DNA of 41,529 nt. It comes from a virus. The stretch covers positions 1-41,529 of the IMG/VR virus record IMGVR_UViG_3300011118_000012; one strand, 5' to 3'. The translations under genes were made by a program, and so were the position numbers. Of the stretch, positions 25,704-33,102 are shown piece by piece (position 1 is the first letter of the stretch; the number at the start of each line of letters is the position of its first letter). A model generated the notes under the pieces. That model searched no databases. It saw nothing but the letters and a program-made list of their open reading frames with translations, and had not been told where the DNA came from.

Positions 25704-26062
25704 GAAACCAAAAGGGGTTCACTCTGATTGAGATCATTGCTGTCCTCACAATTTTAGGGATCATGATCTCACTCGGTGCTTACAAGTTCATGAAAACTTC
25801 AGTAAAGGCAGAAGACTCCGTGCTCACTAGTGTAATTGTTGACTTGAATAACAGAGAATTAGAAGCATGGACAAACCTAAAACTGGATTCAGGGTGGACC
25901 TCCGATGAAGAAGTTTACAATAATCTTAACATTCTTGATTATGACTGGAGATCAAAAAATCAGGATGAAGGGATTATAATGATAAGGGACAAATCATTTT
26001 CCCTTAAACGGATAAGGTCTGTCCGAAACGCTTACGGGAAGTGGGAGGTGTTGTATGACTAG
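25700..26062 (+). CDS. Type IV pilin-like / pseudopilin protein
   Basis: A 120-residue protein with a textbook class III signal. A short basic leader 'MRNQKG' is followed by 'FTLIEIIAVLTILGIMISLG', giving prepilin peptidase cleavage after Gly6 and Glu at +5 of the mature chain. The hydrophobic helix that packs into the pilus core continues to about residue 28. The soluble domain (~90 residues) is small, closer to minor pilins or pseudopilins than to a major pilin. Start is TTG at 25700, preceded by GGAGGT. It overlaps the next gene by 8 bases. Processing would need the host prepilin peptidase, which is not encoded here. A pilin signal is rare in phage genomes. Confidence 0.85.
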   Translation: MRNQKGFTLIEIIAVLTILGIMISLGAYKFMKTSVKAEDSVLTSVIVDLNNRELEAWTNLKLDSGWTSDEEVYNNLNILDYDWRSKNQDEGIIMIRDKSFSLKRIRSVRNAYGKWEVLYD

Positions 26063-26477
26063 TATTCTTATGTATTGTGACAAGTGTGCGGCAACTCATG
26101 CGTTGCCTATTCAATCTGATAAGATGTCAAAGGGTGAATGTTCAATCTGCCATCGTTACACCGGCGCATTGAATGAGACCACTCGGGAAGTTAATGAAAC
26201 CCTTGAGTCAATGGATTTCGGTTCATTCAAGGTTGTCAGACTTCCGGATTTCCTTCCGGGTTTGAGTCCAAGTCAAATCCATATGGGTCATACGTATCAG
26301 GCCCAAACTCCTGAGTCGGTGATTTACTTCCCGACGATCAATGATGGAAATGGGCAGAAATCAATCATCATAGCCAACCCGAAATTGGGCGAGCAGATTC
26401 AGATTTTCTGGAAAGAGAAAATCTCGAAAAACCCGCCGGTGGCAAGAATCGATCTAAACGGTTCACCAGAAAAGTAA
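26055..26477 (+). CDS. Small protein with N-terminal zinc-ribbon-like Cys pairs, unknown
   Basis: A 140-residue soluble protein. Two Cys pairs, C8/C11 ('CDKC') and C29/C32 ('CSIC'), probably bind zinc. The remaining ~100 residues are Pro/Ser-rich with strands, without a recognised domain. It looks richer in G+C than the nearby tail genes. It is encoded between the two pilin-like genes, with a GGGAGGTG ribosome site inside the end of the preceding gene. It lacks a signal peptide, so it is probably cytoplasmic. A regulator or adaptor for the cassette is possible but not shown. Confidence 0.55.
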   Translation: MTSILMYCDKCAATHALPIQSDKMSKGECSICHRYTGALNETTREVNETLESMDFGSFKVVRLPDFLPGLSPSQIHMGHTYQAQTPESVIYFPTINDGNGQKSIIIANPKLGEQIQIFWKEKISKNPPVARIDLNGSPEK

Positions 26478-26487
26478 ATATCGCTGA

Positions 26488-26518
26488 TGGGGCATAGGGT
26501 AGTTGACTATGTCCCATA
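26488..26518 (+). terminator. Hairpin inside the pilin-like cassette
   Basis: An 11-base stem (ATGGGGCATAG with CTATGTCCCAT, one G-U pair) and a 9-base loop. TTTTT follows a few bases later at 26524-26528. It lies in the 81-base gap before the 64-aa gene. It may act as a weak terminator or attenuator, or protect the upstream message. Confidence 0.5.
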
Positions 26519-26530
26519 GGAGATTTTTAC

Positions 26531-26561
26531 ATTAACCATTACACTTTGGAGGTGTCAAATG
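26531..26561 (+). repeat. Leader direct repeat, copy 2
   Basis: Runs from ATTAACCATTACAC through TTTGGAGGTGTCAAATG. It matches 25449-25478 apart from one substitution and one extra T, and ends in the start codon of the 64-aa gene. A shorter relative (TGGAGGTGTTAAATG) precedes the PilX-like gene. Confidence 0.8.
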
Positions 26562-26753
26562 AAAAATTTAAATAATCTTAAAAGGAAAATGAATTGTATT
26601 CTTTTCCTAGTATTATTCATGACCGGTCTCATATGTATGTCTGGTGCATTACAGAGTGAGATAAACAATCCGACATTATCAGAAGTTAGAATTTTAGAGA
26701 TGGCGGAAATCTCTGAACCGCCAGACATGGAGGTGTTAAATGAGAATTCTTAA
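26559..26753 (+). CDS. Small membrane-anchored protein, unknown
   Basis: A 64-residue protein with a basic N-terminus (~10 residues) and one hydrophobic segment (~12-31, 'MNCILFLVLFMTGLICMSG'). A short acidic tail with Glu/Pro follows. The Cys at the end of the hydrophobic segment does not sit in a canonical lipobox (GLIC), so a membrane anchor or signal peptide is more likely than a lipoprotein. It has the second copy of the repeated leader. It overlaps the PilX-like gene by 14 bases, which suggests the two are made together. Confidence 0.5.
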   Translation: MKNLNNLKRKMNCILFLVLFMTGLICMSGALQSEINNPTLSEVRILEMAEISEPPDMEVLNENS

Positions 26754-27831
26754 AAGTCAGAACGGGTATGCAATTGTTGTGGCTCTTTGTATTCTTTGTG
26801 TTCTAACCCTTATCGGGACTACATCCATTAGAACAGCAGTCACTGAGTTGCAGATTTCCGGTAACTTCGTAATAATGAAGATGAACTTCTATGCCGCTGA
26901 GAGTGGTATAGCAGTTTCACCATTATGGGCAAACCACGAAACCAATTACCCAGAAAGTGAATGGGGTAATATTGATTTCATCGGGACTGGTACAGGAGGA
27001 TTACCGAATGATACCAGCTTCATCTTTGAAGTAAAACCTCAAACTAAAATCGATCCAGTCGATGGGAATTCTAAAGTTTTGAGGTATGGGGATCAGGATG
27101 GTGATTATTTAAATGAGGTTAACTTCACAACTGGTCCTCCCCTTATCATTACTGAAAGTCACGGCACTCATCCAAAGGGTGGCGATTCAGCAATAAGGGC
27201 AACTTACATCTACAGTCCTATCTTTATGATGCCAGATGCCGCGTTGCGAGTTCATACCAACGTTAATGGTAATGGTGTCAGTGGAAGTATTCTCGGAGAA
27301 CACAAATCGGGTTCAAGCTGCGGTGACGTCGCGGATATTATGTATGACGTTGAAGGTGGCATCATTGAATACGGTGGTGATCTTGGGGATACTCCATTGA
27401 TTACAGCATCAGGTGGGATGTATCCTATTCCACTGATCAAACCCTTGATCCTGAAAAGAGCTACCATTGAAATAGTTGGTAGTAACAACATTGATGAAGG
27501 TCCAATTGAATCTGGAACTTCTTCGGCAAATCCAGGTGTTGTTTACATTTCAGGAAACGCAAAGGCTACCAACCTTGTGGGTCACGGTATTCTCTTCGTT
27601 GATGGGAATATTGAACTTGCAGGTAGTCTTGGGTGGACCGGAATTATAATTGTGAGTGGAAACATTACCTTCTCAGGTGGTGGGACTAAAACAATTACCG
27701 GTGCAGTCATTGGTGGTGGGGACGCTGTCGCATTGAATGGGTCAGTCGATATTCAATATGATTGTGAAGTTCTATCTGATCTACATGATAACTTTTCAAA
27801 CTATCGGCTGACGTCATGGAGGCAAATATGA
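26740..27831 (+). CDS. PilX-like type IV pilus minor pilin / assembly protein
   Basis: A 363-residue protein. The N-terminal 60 residues match the PilX N-terminal domain: 'NGYAIVVALCILCVLTLIG' (membrane helix) followed by 'TSIRTAVTELQISGN' and 'MNFYAAESGI', the conserved 'n....A...AE.g'. PilX-type proteins are minor components that prime or adorn type IV pili in bacteria. The rest is a Gly-rich beta region with motifs such as 'GVVYISGNAKATNLVGHGIL', suggesting a repetitive beta-helix-like domain. The ribosome site is GGAGGTGT. It overlaps the 38-aa gene by ATGA. Together with the pilin-like gene it suggests a phage-made pilus module; its effect on host pili is inference. Confidence 0.85.
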   Translation: MRILKSQNGYAIVVALCILCVLTLIGTTSIRTAVTELQISGNFVIMKMNFYAAESGIAVSPLWANHETNYPESEWGNIDFIGTGTGGLPNDTSFIFEVKPQTKIDPVDGNSKVLRYGDQDGDYLNEVNFTTGPPLIITESHGTHPKGGDSAIRATYIYSPIFMMPDAALRVHTNVNGNGVSGSILGEHKSGSSCGDVADIMYDVEGGIIEYGGDLGDTPLITASGGMYPIPLIKPLILKRATIEIVGSNNIDEGPIESGTSSANPGVVYISGNAKATNLVGHGILFVDGNIELAGSLGWTGIIIVSGNITFSGGGTKTITGAVIGGGDAVALNGSVDIQYDCEVLSDLHDNFSNYRLTSWRQI

Positions 27832-27944
27832 GAAAACCTTACCTGCCCCCGAATATCAAAATTCGGGAACGAATGAGTTTGAAGTTCAAAATTGCAATGG
27901 TAGCAACCGCTATCCTTGTATCATACTTGATTAGCTTTATCTAA
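27828..27944 (+). CDS. 38-residue membrane peptide, unknown
   Basis: A short gene overlapping the PilX-like stop by ATGA, with GGAGG six bases before the ATG. The peptide has a basic, Pro-containing N-terminus and a hydrophobic C-terminal helix ('IAMVATAILVSYLISFI'). It could be a single-pass membrane peptide. A terminator follows 7 bases later, so it is the last gene of the cassette. Confidence 0.55.
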   Translation: MRKPYLPPNIKIRERMSLKFKIAMVATAILVSYLISFI

Positions 27945-27950
27945 TCAGGG

Positions 27951-28034
27951 AAGAGTGGGCCCATGCTGGTGGGGGTATCCGGAGAGGTCATCTCCGGACC
28001 CTACCCCAGTAGGGATGACTCCCACTCTTTTTTT
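27951..28034 (+). terminator. Structured rho-independent terminator of the pilin-like cassette
   Basis: An outer stem AAGAGTGGG (27951-27959) pairs with CCCACTCTT (28021-28029) and runs into seven or eight T residues. Inside is a second stem-loop with TCCGGAGA/TCTCCGGA and flanking GGGG/CCCC pairing. The composite shape is larger than a usual terminator and may include a stable RNA fold. Confidence 0.85.
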
Positions 28035-28036
28035 GC

Positions 28037-28954
28037 CTAGATATTTTTCCCGTAGTATTTCCCATTGAACATAAATGAACCTTCAATGATGATCATGGTA
28101 TAAAGATTAAAGAAACCTGTTGCCGGGAGATGCTCTACTATACCAAATCCATTCACCCAATGTGTCGGAGCATTTTTCTTGTAATCAGGTTCAATATTAC
28201 AGAGACAAGGCAAAGATGTTGCCATATGATAACCTTTTGAATCAACAGGAGAAATCTTTGTAAACATCTGTGGATTATGAACATGAGCATATGCCACATT
28301 TCCTTCAAATTCTTCTGCGTGTTTTTTGGCGTGATACATACCCCAATATCGTCCATGAATAACCATCAACTTTCCAACCCTATGCATCCCATTGAAAGGA
28401 ATTACTTTATATCCTCTTTCTTGTAATTGTAAATGATTATCAATATCTAAAAATCCTTCAAGTTCAGGATTTTCCTCAATATATGTTTGTACTCGATTCT
28501 CATGATTACCCATAATGAATGTTCTTCGAATATCAGTTCTGGTTATATTTTCATGAACTTTTAATATATCATTATTAAAATTATTATAATCTTTTAATAG
28601 TCTTTGCCCCTCTTTTAATAGAGGTCTGTTTTTATTCCAAAATGAAATACAATCCAATGACATTTGGTCTCCCATATAAACTAATTCATCTGGATCATAA
28701 TCAAAAATAAATTCATTTAAAACATCCATAGTTCTACCATCACAATGAGGATGATGAATGTCAGGCAACAGCACAGTCTTTTGAACCTGCCATGCTGTCT
28801 CATCAAAATCGGTTTTTGCTTTAGTTCTACGAATATATGAACCTGCATATCTAAGAACTGTTTTTTCAGTACACCCAACTACTTTCGCAATCTCTTTGTT
28901 CGTTAAAGCTGTTGTTTCTGCCAATTTCATTATTTCTGCTTTAAATTGTGACAT
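28037..28954 (-). CDS. Calcineurin-like metallophosphoesterase with N-terminal HTH
   Basis: A 305-residue protein. Residues ~1-42 look like a helix-turn-helix ('LTNKEIAKVVGCTEKTVLRY'). The rest is a metallophosphoesterase with all the metal-binding blocks: 'LLPDIHHPH' (D65, H67), 'VYMGDQ' (D96), 'FIMGNHENR' (N150, H151), 'VIHGRY' (H200) and 'AYAHVHNP' (H224, H226). Such enzymes act on phosphodiesters or phosphoprotein and nucleotide substrates; this one is unassigned. I chose the ATG at 28954 because GGAGG lies about ten bases upstream; a TTG at 28972 would put that site inside the gene. It is a single-gene minus-strand unit with a promoter-like motif ahead. The DNA-binding role of the HTH is inference. 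Confidence 0.8.
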   Translation of the reverse strand: MSQFKAEIMKLAETTALTNKEIAKVVGCTEKTVLRYAGSYIRRTKAKTDFDETAWQVQKTVLLPDIHHPHCDGRTMDVLNEFIFDYDPDELVYMGDQMSLDCISFWNKNRPLLKEGQRLLKDYNNFNNDILKVHENITRTDIRRTFIMGNHENRVQTYIEENPELEGFLDIDNHLQLQERGYKVIPFNGMHRVGKLMVIHGRYWGMYHAKKHAEEFEGNVAYAHVHNPQMFTKISPVDSKGYHMATSLPCLCNIEPDYKKNAPTHWVNGFGIVEHLPATGFFNLYTMIIIEGSFMFNGKYYGKNI

Positions 28955-28991
28955 ATTAATCACTACCTCCAAATGCTTATTTATATTGGGA

Positions 28992-29009
28992 TTTATATTT
29001 TTGTTCTAA
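28992..29009 (-). promoter_or_regulatory. Putative phage promoter motif, copy 5
   Basis: On the minus strand TTAGAACAAAAATATAAA, the common motif with one extra A. It lies 38 bases before the metallophosphoesterase start, leaving room for a leader with the ribosome site. Confidence 0.5.
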
Positions 29010-29042
29010 AAAGATAGTGAGACGACTCGGGATAAGTCATTG

Positions 29043-29071
29043 GTTTCTAACTATTTTCTTGGGTTAGAAAC
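29043..29071 (-). terminator. Weak hairpin after the tail protein gene
   Basis: GTTTCTAAC (29043-29051) pairs with GTTAGAAAC (29063-29071) across an 11-base loop, just after the stop of the 626-aa gene. There is no clear T run on the minus strand, so it may be only a message-stabilising hairpin. Confidence 0.35.
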
Positions 29072-29079
29072 TCGGAAGG

Positions 29080-30960
29080 TTATGCCGCCAGATTAAGTTT
29101 AATTCTGCCGCCATTTTGTTGCAGGAGGTAATCGCCATTTTGTTGCAGGAGAAAATCTTGGATATCCTGTACTTCAATATTTAGCAAATCAAAACTATTA
29201 GTGCAGTCAAGTGTACCGCCTCCATCGAAATCTGCGAAACCACCTGATTGATAATAATCAGCAGGTTCGACAAGGGTATCCCCGGAAGTAGTATCAAGAT
29301 AATATACTGAAGTAGTATCGCTTAAAGAAAAACTAGTTACAATTGCTGTACTATCTAAATCAGCAGGAATACAATTTAAGTGATCGGTAAAGTCTTGTCC
29401 GAAATCAATTTCTAAAGGTCTACAATCATCTGATACAGAACCAACATCATGCCATGAACCACAATCGTAAAATTCCCTTGGATTTAACGAACATAGAGCA
29501 GTTGAATCATCAGCACAACATGGTTCGCCACACGCCATACCTGTCATGAAATCATAGATATATTTTTCAACATCAGTTATAGTTTCACCAGGACCAACGT
29601 CTTCAACTATGATACTATTGAATAATCTCCTTGAAAACTCCAACATTTCAAGAGGAATTAATCGAGCTCGATAAGGTTTAAAAAACTCAATAATATCTCT
29701 AAATTGGAAAAATAGAGAATCAATACCAAACATAATATAAGCTATATTTATAAAACCAAAACTAACATTTGCTCTTAACCATTCTCCTAAGTCTGCCAGC
29801 AAACTTCCAAACACAACAAAGTTTGTTAACCCTAAACCATCCAGATTACTTTTAAATGTTGGGTTAATTAATTGTAGAACAGTTCCTGCATCACTGTGGT
29901 TTTGTAGAAAGTTTCTTGGTGTTACTCTAGTAAATTCATCATAATAATCAGACAGTTGAACAAGATGACTTGATCTAGTCCATGGATCCGGTTTTCCTGT
30001 TAATGAGTCATATATATCAAGAATTTCAACTGAATCAGTACTTGTGCCATCATAACAAACAAAACTTTTTCCCGGAGTTCCGACACTATAATCCTTATTG
30101 AATGTGTATATTGTTGCTAAGTATAATTCTAGGATAGATATTTGATCACCAGTAACCGTACAGATTGCGTTCTTTTCCGGTTCAATACCATCTTCGGACC
30201 ATGCCTGATATTGATCTTGAATAGTTCGAACAAGAATTGATAATCCGCCTTCAAGTCCTTTCTCATCAAACAATGGTTTAACAGCAAAATATGGAGATCG
30301 TGATGGAAAGTTAATTTTGTTAGTGGTGAATAATTGTCTGATCTGATTCTCTTTATAGAACCAATGTGGGTCTCCCTGCGTTAAAAGTTGATAAGGTAAA
30401 TATAAAGGAGATGTATCACCAGTTGTTCCTGCTGCAATTATTCCTTTAAACATTAAATCACTATGATCTTTATTTGCACGGTCATCAAACAAAAGATCAA
30501 ATTCATAAATATCCAATTCACCAATTCCGTAATATTGTAATACATCAACCAACGCTTGTGGTGTTCCCTTTATCTTATATAAATTAACGAGGTCTAAAAA
30601 GAAATTAATCTTTGGTAATATTGCTTCATTATTGATTGGATTCTTTAAACTTGCAGAATAATTATAACCAAAACTCTGAAATAGATCATCCATCTGATCG
30701 TTTGGCATTTCATATATATCTGAAATGTTTTGTTGAAACGTTGCTATAGTTCTATGGGAAGCATTCCAATCTCTTAACATACCTCTTATTCTTTGATAGT
30801 CTGGAGAGTTATGCCCTATCTGATCAATGATTGTGGAAAATAGACGGTTTGAAGTTGACCTTTCAGATTTGGCAATAGCAACAAGAGCTTCCGTAAGACC
30901 CTCATCCTCACCTATAATTGTATTCCATATCTTCCAAAAATCATCTATTGTACGCGCCAT
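29080..30960 (-). CDS. Tail/baseplate structural protein with Cys-rich C-terminus
   Basis: A 626-residue protein. Residues ~95-150 read 'NFFLDLVNLYKIKGTPQALVDVLQYYG', similar to tail protein I and related wedge proteins ('YriKGTpaale..l'). The middle is helical/beta-mixed. From about residue 480 there is a Cys-rich stretch with nine Cys, including 'GEPCC', then an Asp/Thr-rich beta region. The end is an 8-residue duplication, 'DFLLQQNG' then 'DYLLQQNG', encoded by a 19-base direct repeat 24 bases apart. Such Leu-Gln-Asn-Gly ends are seen on phage minor structural proteins. AAGGAG is present before the start. It is downstream of the Cys-rich 234-aa gene. Baseplate or fibre attachment is likely; the exact role is inference. 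Confidence 0.6.
   Translation of the reverse strand: MARTIDDFWKIWNTIIGEDEGLTEALVAIAKSERSTSNRLFSTIIDQIGHNSPDYQRIRGMLRDWNASHRTIATFQQNISDIYEMPNDQMDDLFQSFGYNYSASLKNPINNEAILPKINFFLDLVNLYKIKGTPQALVDVLQYYGIGELDIYEFDLLFDDRANKDHSDLMFKGIIAAGTTGDTSPLYLPYQLLTQGDPHWFYKENQIRQLFTTNKINFPSRSPYFAVKPLFDEKGLEGGLSILVRTIQDQYQAWSEDGIEPEKNAICTVTGDQISILELYLATIYTFNKDYSVGTPGKSFVCYDGTSTDSVEILDIYDSLTGKPDPWTRSSHLVQLSDYYDEFTRVTPRNFLQNHSDAGTVLQLINPTFKSNLDGLGLTNFVVFGSLLADLGEWLRANVSFGFINIAYIMFGIDSLFFQFRDIIEFFKPYRARLIPLEMLEFSRRLFNSIIVEDVGPGETITDVEKYIYDFMTGMACGEPCCADDSTALCSLNPREFYDCGSWHDVGSVSDDCRPLEIDFGQDFTDHLNCIPADLDSTAIVTSFSLSDTTSVYYLDTTSGDTLVEPADYYQSGGFADFDGGGTLDCTNSFDLLNIEVQDIQDFLLQQNGDYLLQQNGGRIKLNLAA
29109..29151 (-). repeat. 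Short in-frame tandem repeat at the 3' end of the tail gene
   Basis: CGCCATTTTGTTGCAGGAG occurs at 29109-29127 and again at 29133-29151. The 24-base period encodes the repeated LLQQNG units at the C-terminus of the 626-aa protein. Confidence 0.9.
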
Positions 30961-30969
30961 TCTATCTCC

Positions 30970-31674
30970 TTAACAATCTTGGAAAATTACAGTCATAGAA
31001 GACATACACTTATAGTACTGATCAATAAGGTATGATTCATAGCACGACTGTAACAATCCGCCAGTGGATATTAGACTTGTGTTATTATAGTTTGAGAAGT
31101 TCCCGTTCACTTTCAAATCCAAAAATAAATAAATAAGCTTTGATAATTCTGTGGTTAAAGATCCTAAACTTGCTTTCAGTGTACATATACCTGTTCCAGT
31201 AGTATCACAAACAAAACTCACATCTGTTGAATCAATTACTAATAAATCGAAAGAAGTAGTATCAACTCCACATGCTGTATCTACTCCAGTTGAATCACAT
31301 ATTAAATTTCTATAACTCAGTAAAGCATCAAGCATAATAAAATCATCCGGTTGTAACGCAAAGATGTTATCTCCATCAACTGAATCTATATTAACATATT
31401 GGGATGAACCGGGATATACGATCATGCGGTCATAAGCAACTCGAGGAATGCAGAGGACATTTGTTTCACATTTATATTTATACTCATATGAATCTTGACA
31501 ATAGTGATCATTAAAAAGCATACTGATAAATGAAACCTCTGATAAATACAATTCGGGAATATCTACAGGAGGCGGAACTCTATCTTTAGTTACAATCGCA
31601 CTCTCGACTACAAAATGATTATACCAATGTTGTAGTTCAGGAACAATTGTATAAGAACTTAAAACTGTTGCCAT
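30970..31674 (-). CDS. Cys-rich probable virion protein, unknown
   Basis: Not recognised. A 234-residue acidic, beta-rich protein with about ten Cys and no membrane helix. Asp/Thr/Ser stretches ('STGVDTACGVDTTSF') resemble those in the C-terminus of the 626-aa tail protein that follows 9 bases later. The shared composition and the tight gap suggest the two proteins work together, probably on the outside of the virion, where disulfides could form. AGAGAGGG is the ribosome site. Confidence 0.5.
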   Translation of the reverse strand: MATVLSSYTIVPELQHWYNHFVVESAIVTKDRVPPPVDIPELYLSEVSFISMLFNDHYCQDSYEYKYKCETNVLCIPRVAYDRMIVYPGSSQYVNIDSVDGDNIFALQPDDFIMLDALLSYRNLICDSTGVDTACGVDTTSFDLLVIDSTDVSFVCDTTGTGICTLKASLGSLTTELSKLIYLFLDLKVNGNFSNYNNTSLISTGGLLQSCYESYLIDQYYKCMSSMTVIFQDC

Positions 31675-31688
31675 CCTATTCCCTCTCT

Positions 31689-32249
31689 TTACTCAATATC
31701 TGTTTTTAAACAATCTGCTGTGCTGAGCATATCTAACATATGAACGAACATAGTTTCAGGATTATAATTGTTGAAAGAAAAATCCCCATTATTCTTTGCA
31801 TCAGTACTCCATTGCCCTGAATGAAATCTGACAGCTTCTTCCATTTTAAAGAACTCTTCTTCTGTCATTATTTTAGAGAAAGTACCTTTATTTTCAGAAA
31901 TCATATCAGCACCCAATTTATCATGGGTATAATCTGTATGTTTTCTTGTTCCCATTTTCCCATATTTTAATGAATCATGAAGAACAACTGCAAATAATAA
32001 TGAATCTGATTTTTCAGTTTTCAATTCGATATTAAACATCCTTAAGATTTTAACTGTGGAATATAACATTTGATAAACATGCTCATCTATATTTGGAACT
32101 TCTCCAGAGTTTTTTCTGTGATATTTTCCAGTAGATGAAGTTGGTTTGCTCCATATATTCGGTAGGATCTTATTTATTCCATTCCAAAGTTTAAATCCTT
32201 TTTCTGTCATGTTCTGCTCTAGCATTTCTTTTATCTTTTCAAAATACAT
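31689..32249 (-). CDS. HD-domain phosphohydrolase-like protein
   Basis: A 186-residue protein with the HD-domain metal ligands in order: H57 ('DEHVYQML'), H91-D92 ('VVLHDSLKYG'), H143 ('VRFHSGQW') and D178 ('LSTADCL'). HD enzymes cleave phosphate from nucleotides or cyclic nucleotides; the substrate is not visible. I prefer ATG 32249, which has AAAGGG seven bases upstream. A longer start at 32282 lacks a good site and would overlap the previous gene. The gene lies between the MscS-like small protein and the Cys-rich tail proteins, so it may be expressed late. Helix content and length fit a stand-alone HD protein. Confidence 0.75.
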   Translation of the reverse strand: MYFEKIKEMLEQNMTEKGFKLWNGINKILPNIWSKPTSSTGKYHRKNSGEVPNIDEHVYQMLYSTVKILRMFNIELKTEKSDSLLFAVVLHDSLKYGKMGTRKHTDYTHDKLGADMISENKGTFSKIMTEEEFFKMEEAVRFHSGQWSTDAKNNGDFSFNNYNPETMFVHMLDMLSTADCLKTDIE

Positions 32250-32262
32250 ATCTAAACCCTTT

Positions 32263-32586
32263 CTATTTACTTCGCTTTCCATTTTTATATATTTCCCATG
32301 TTTGGTTTGTCCATTTTGTTATGGGAATTATCAACTCATTACCTGACTCTGTGAGTCTAACATAGATGAATCTCCATGTTGATTGAATAATAAAACCTTC
32401 TTTACCATTAACCATTACTTTGACATTTTTTCCAAGATCTTTGTTGGATCTAAACATCAAGTAAGATGATAAATTATCATAATATCTTTTCAATACTGCA
32501 AGACATATTGCTGCAAAGAAGATACTAAATAATGCCTTCCATGGTACTGAATTAAAGATGTCTGTGAGTATTGTTGTTATATCCAT
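32263..32586 (-). CDS. Small membrane protein with MscS beta-domain-like region
   Basis: A 107-residue protein with one N-terminal membrane segment (about residues 15-34, 'WKALFSIFFAAICLAVLKRY'). Next comes a small beta domain, 'LGKNVKVMVNGKEGFIIQST', then 'RFIYVRLTESGNELIIPITKW'. That order of strands and the 'G.V..i..r.t.......i.iPn' rhythm resembles the cytosolic beta domain next to the MscS channel pore. The gene overlaps the previous one by one base. The likeness is by eye only; a membrane-tethered Sm-like fold is the safe reading. It may belong to the lysis group. Confidence 0.45.
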   Translation of the reverse strand: MDITTILTDIFNSVPWKALFSIFFAAICLAVLKRYYDNLSSYLMFRSNKDLGKNVKVMVNGKEGFIIQSTWRFIYVRLTESGNELIIPITKWTNQTWEIYKNGKRSK

Positions 32587-33089
32587 TATAACCCCGTAGT
32601 ATCGTATCCTTTAGCTTCCAAGTACTTTTTGTATTTCTCTCGAACTTCTGGAGATAGTTTCATAATTTTTTCAAATTGCTCAGGTGTTAAAACTCGCTTG
32701 TCGTTTCTAACTTGACTGCTAGATATTTGTCCGCTAGATTTCACTTTAACACTCTTAGGAGCATCCAGTACAGTAGCTCTTTGTCTAATCATTATTAGAG
32801 TCTTTTGATTCTCAATAATTGCTGCATCCTGTTTTTCATCTTTTGCACCTTTCTCTTTCAGTGCAGTTTCTTGTCTTTGTAAAGCTTCTCTATCTTTTTG
32901 AATCATTAATTGAAGAGTCTTATTATCCACCTTCTTTTTAAGCTCTTCGCTCATGCCGTTGTAAATAACCCCAACTGGTCCAAGAACAAACATACCAATA
33001 AGAGTAAGAATAACCGCAGCAGTTGCAATTGGTTGCCTCTTATAAATTGGTGGCGGTGGAGGTTCCGGTTTTCTAAATGGATTAAACAT
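32586..33089 (-). CDS. Inner-membrane protein with coiled coil (possible lysis protein)
   Basis: A 167-residue protein. After a Pro-rich start ('PFRKPEPPPPPIYKRQP') there is one membrane helix (about residues 21-42), then a charged coiled coil (~48-100, with 'REALQRQETALKEK') and a basic tail. I chose ATG 33089 because AAGGAG lies nine bases upstream; a start at 33125 would overlap the lipoprotein gene. Single-pass proteins with a coiled coil outside the membrane resemble inner-membrane spanins or phage membrane adaptors. It lies downstream of the spanin-like lipoprotein gene. Confidence 0.5.
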   Translation of the reverse strand: MFNPFRKPEPPPPPIYKRQPIATAAVILTLIGMFVLGPVGVIYNGMSEELKKKVDNKTLQLMIQKDREALQRQETALKEKGAKDEKQDAAIIENQKTLIMIRQRATVLDAPKSVKVKSSGQISSSQVRNDKRVLTPEQFEKIMKLSPEVREKYKKYLEAKGYDTTGL

Positions 33090-33102
33090 TTCTTTATTCT
33101 CC

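Noticed and set aside
26559-26753. Lipoprotein reading for the 64-aa protein
   Set aside because: The Cys after the hydrophobic stretch is in GLIC, which does not fit a normal lipobox.
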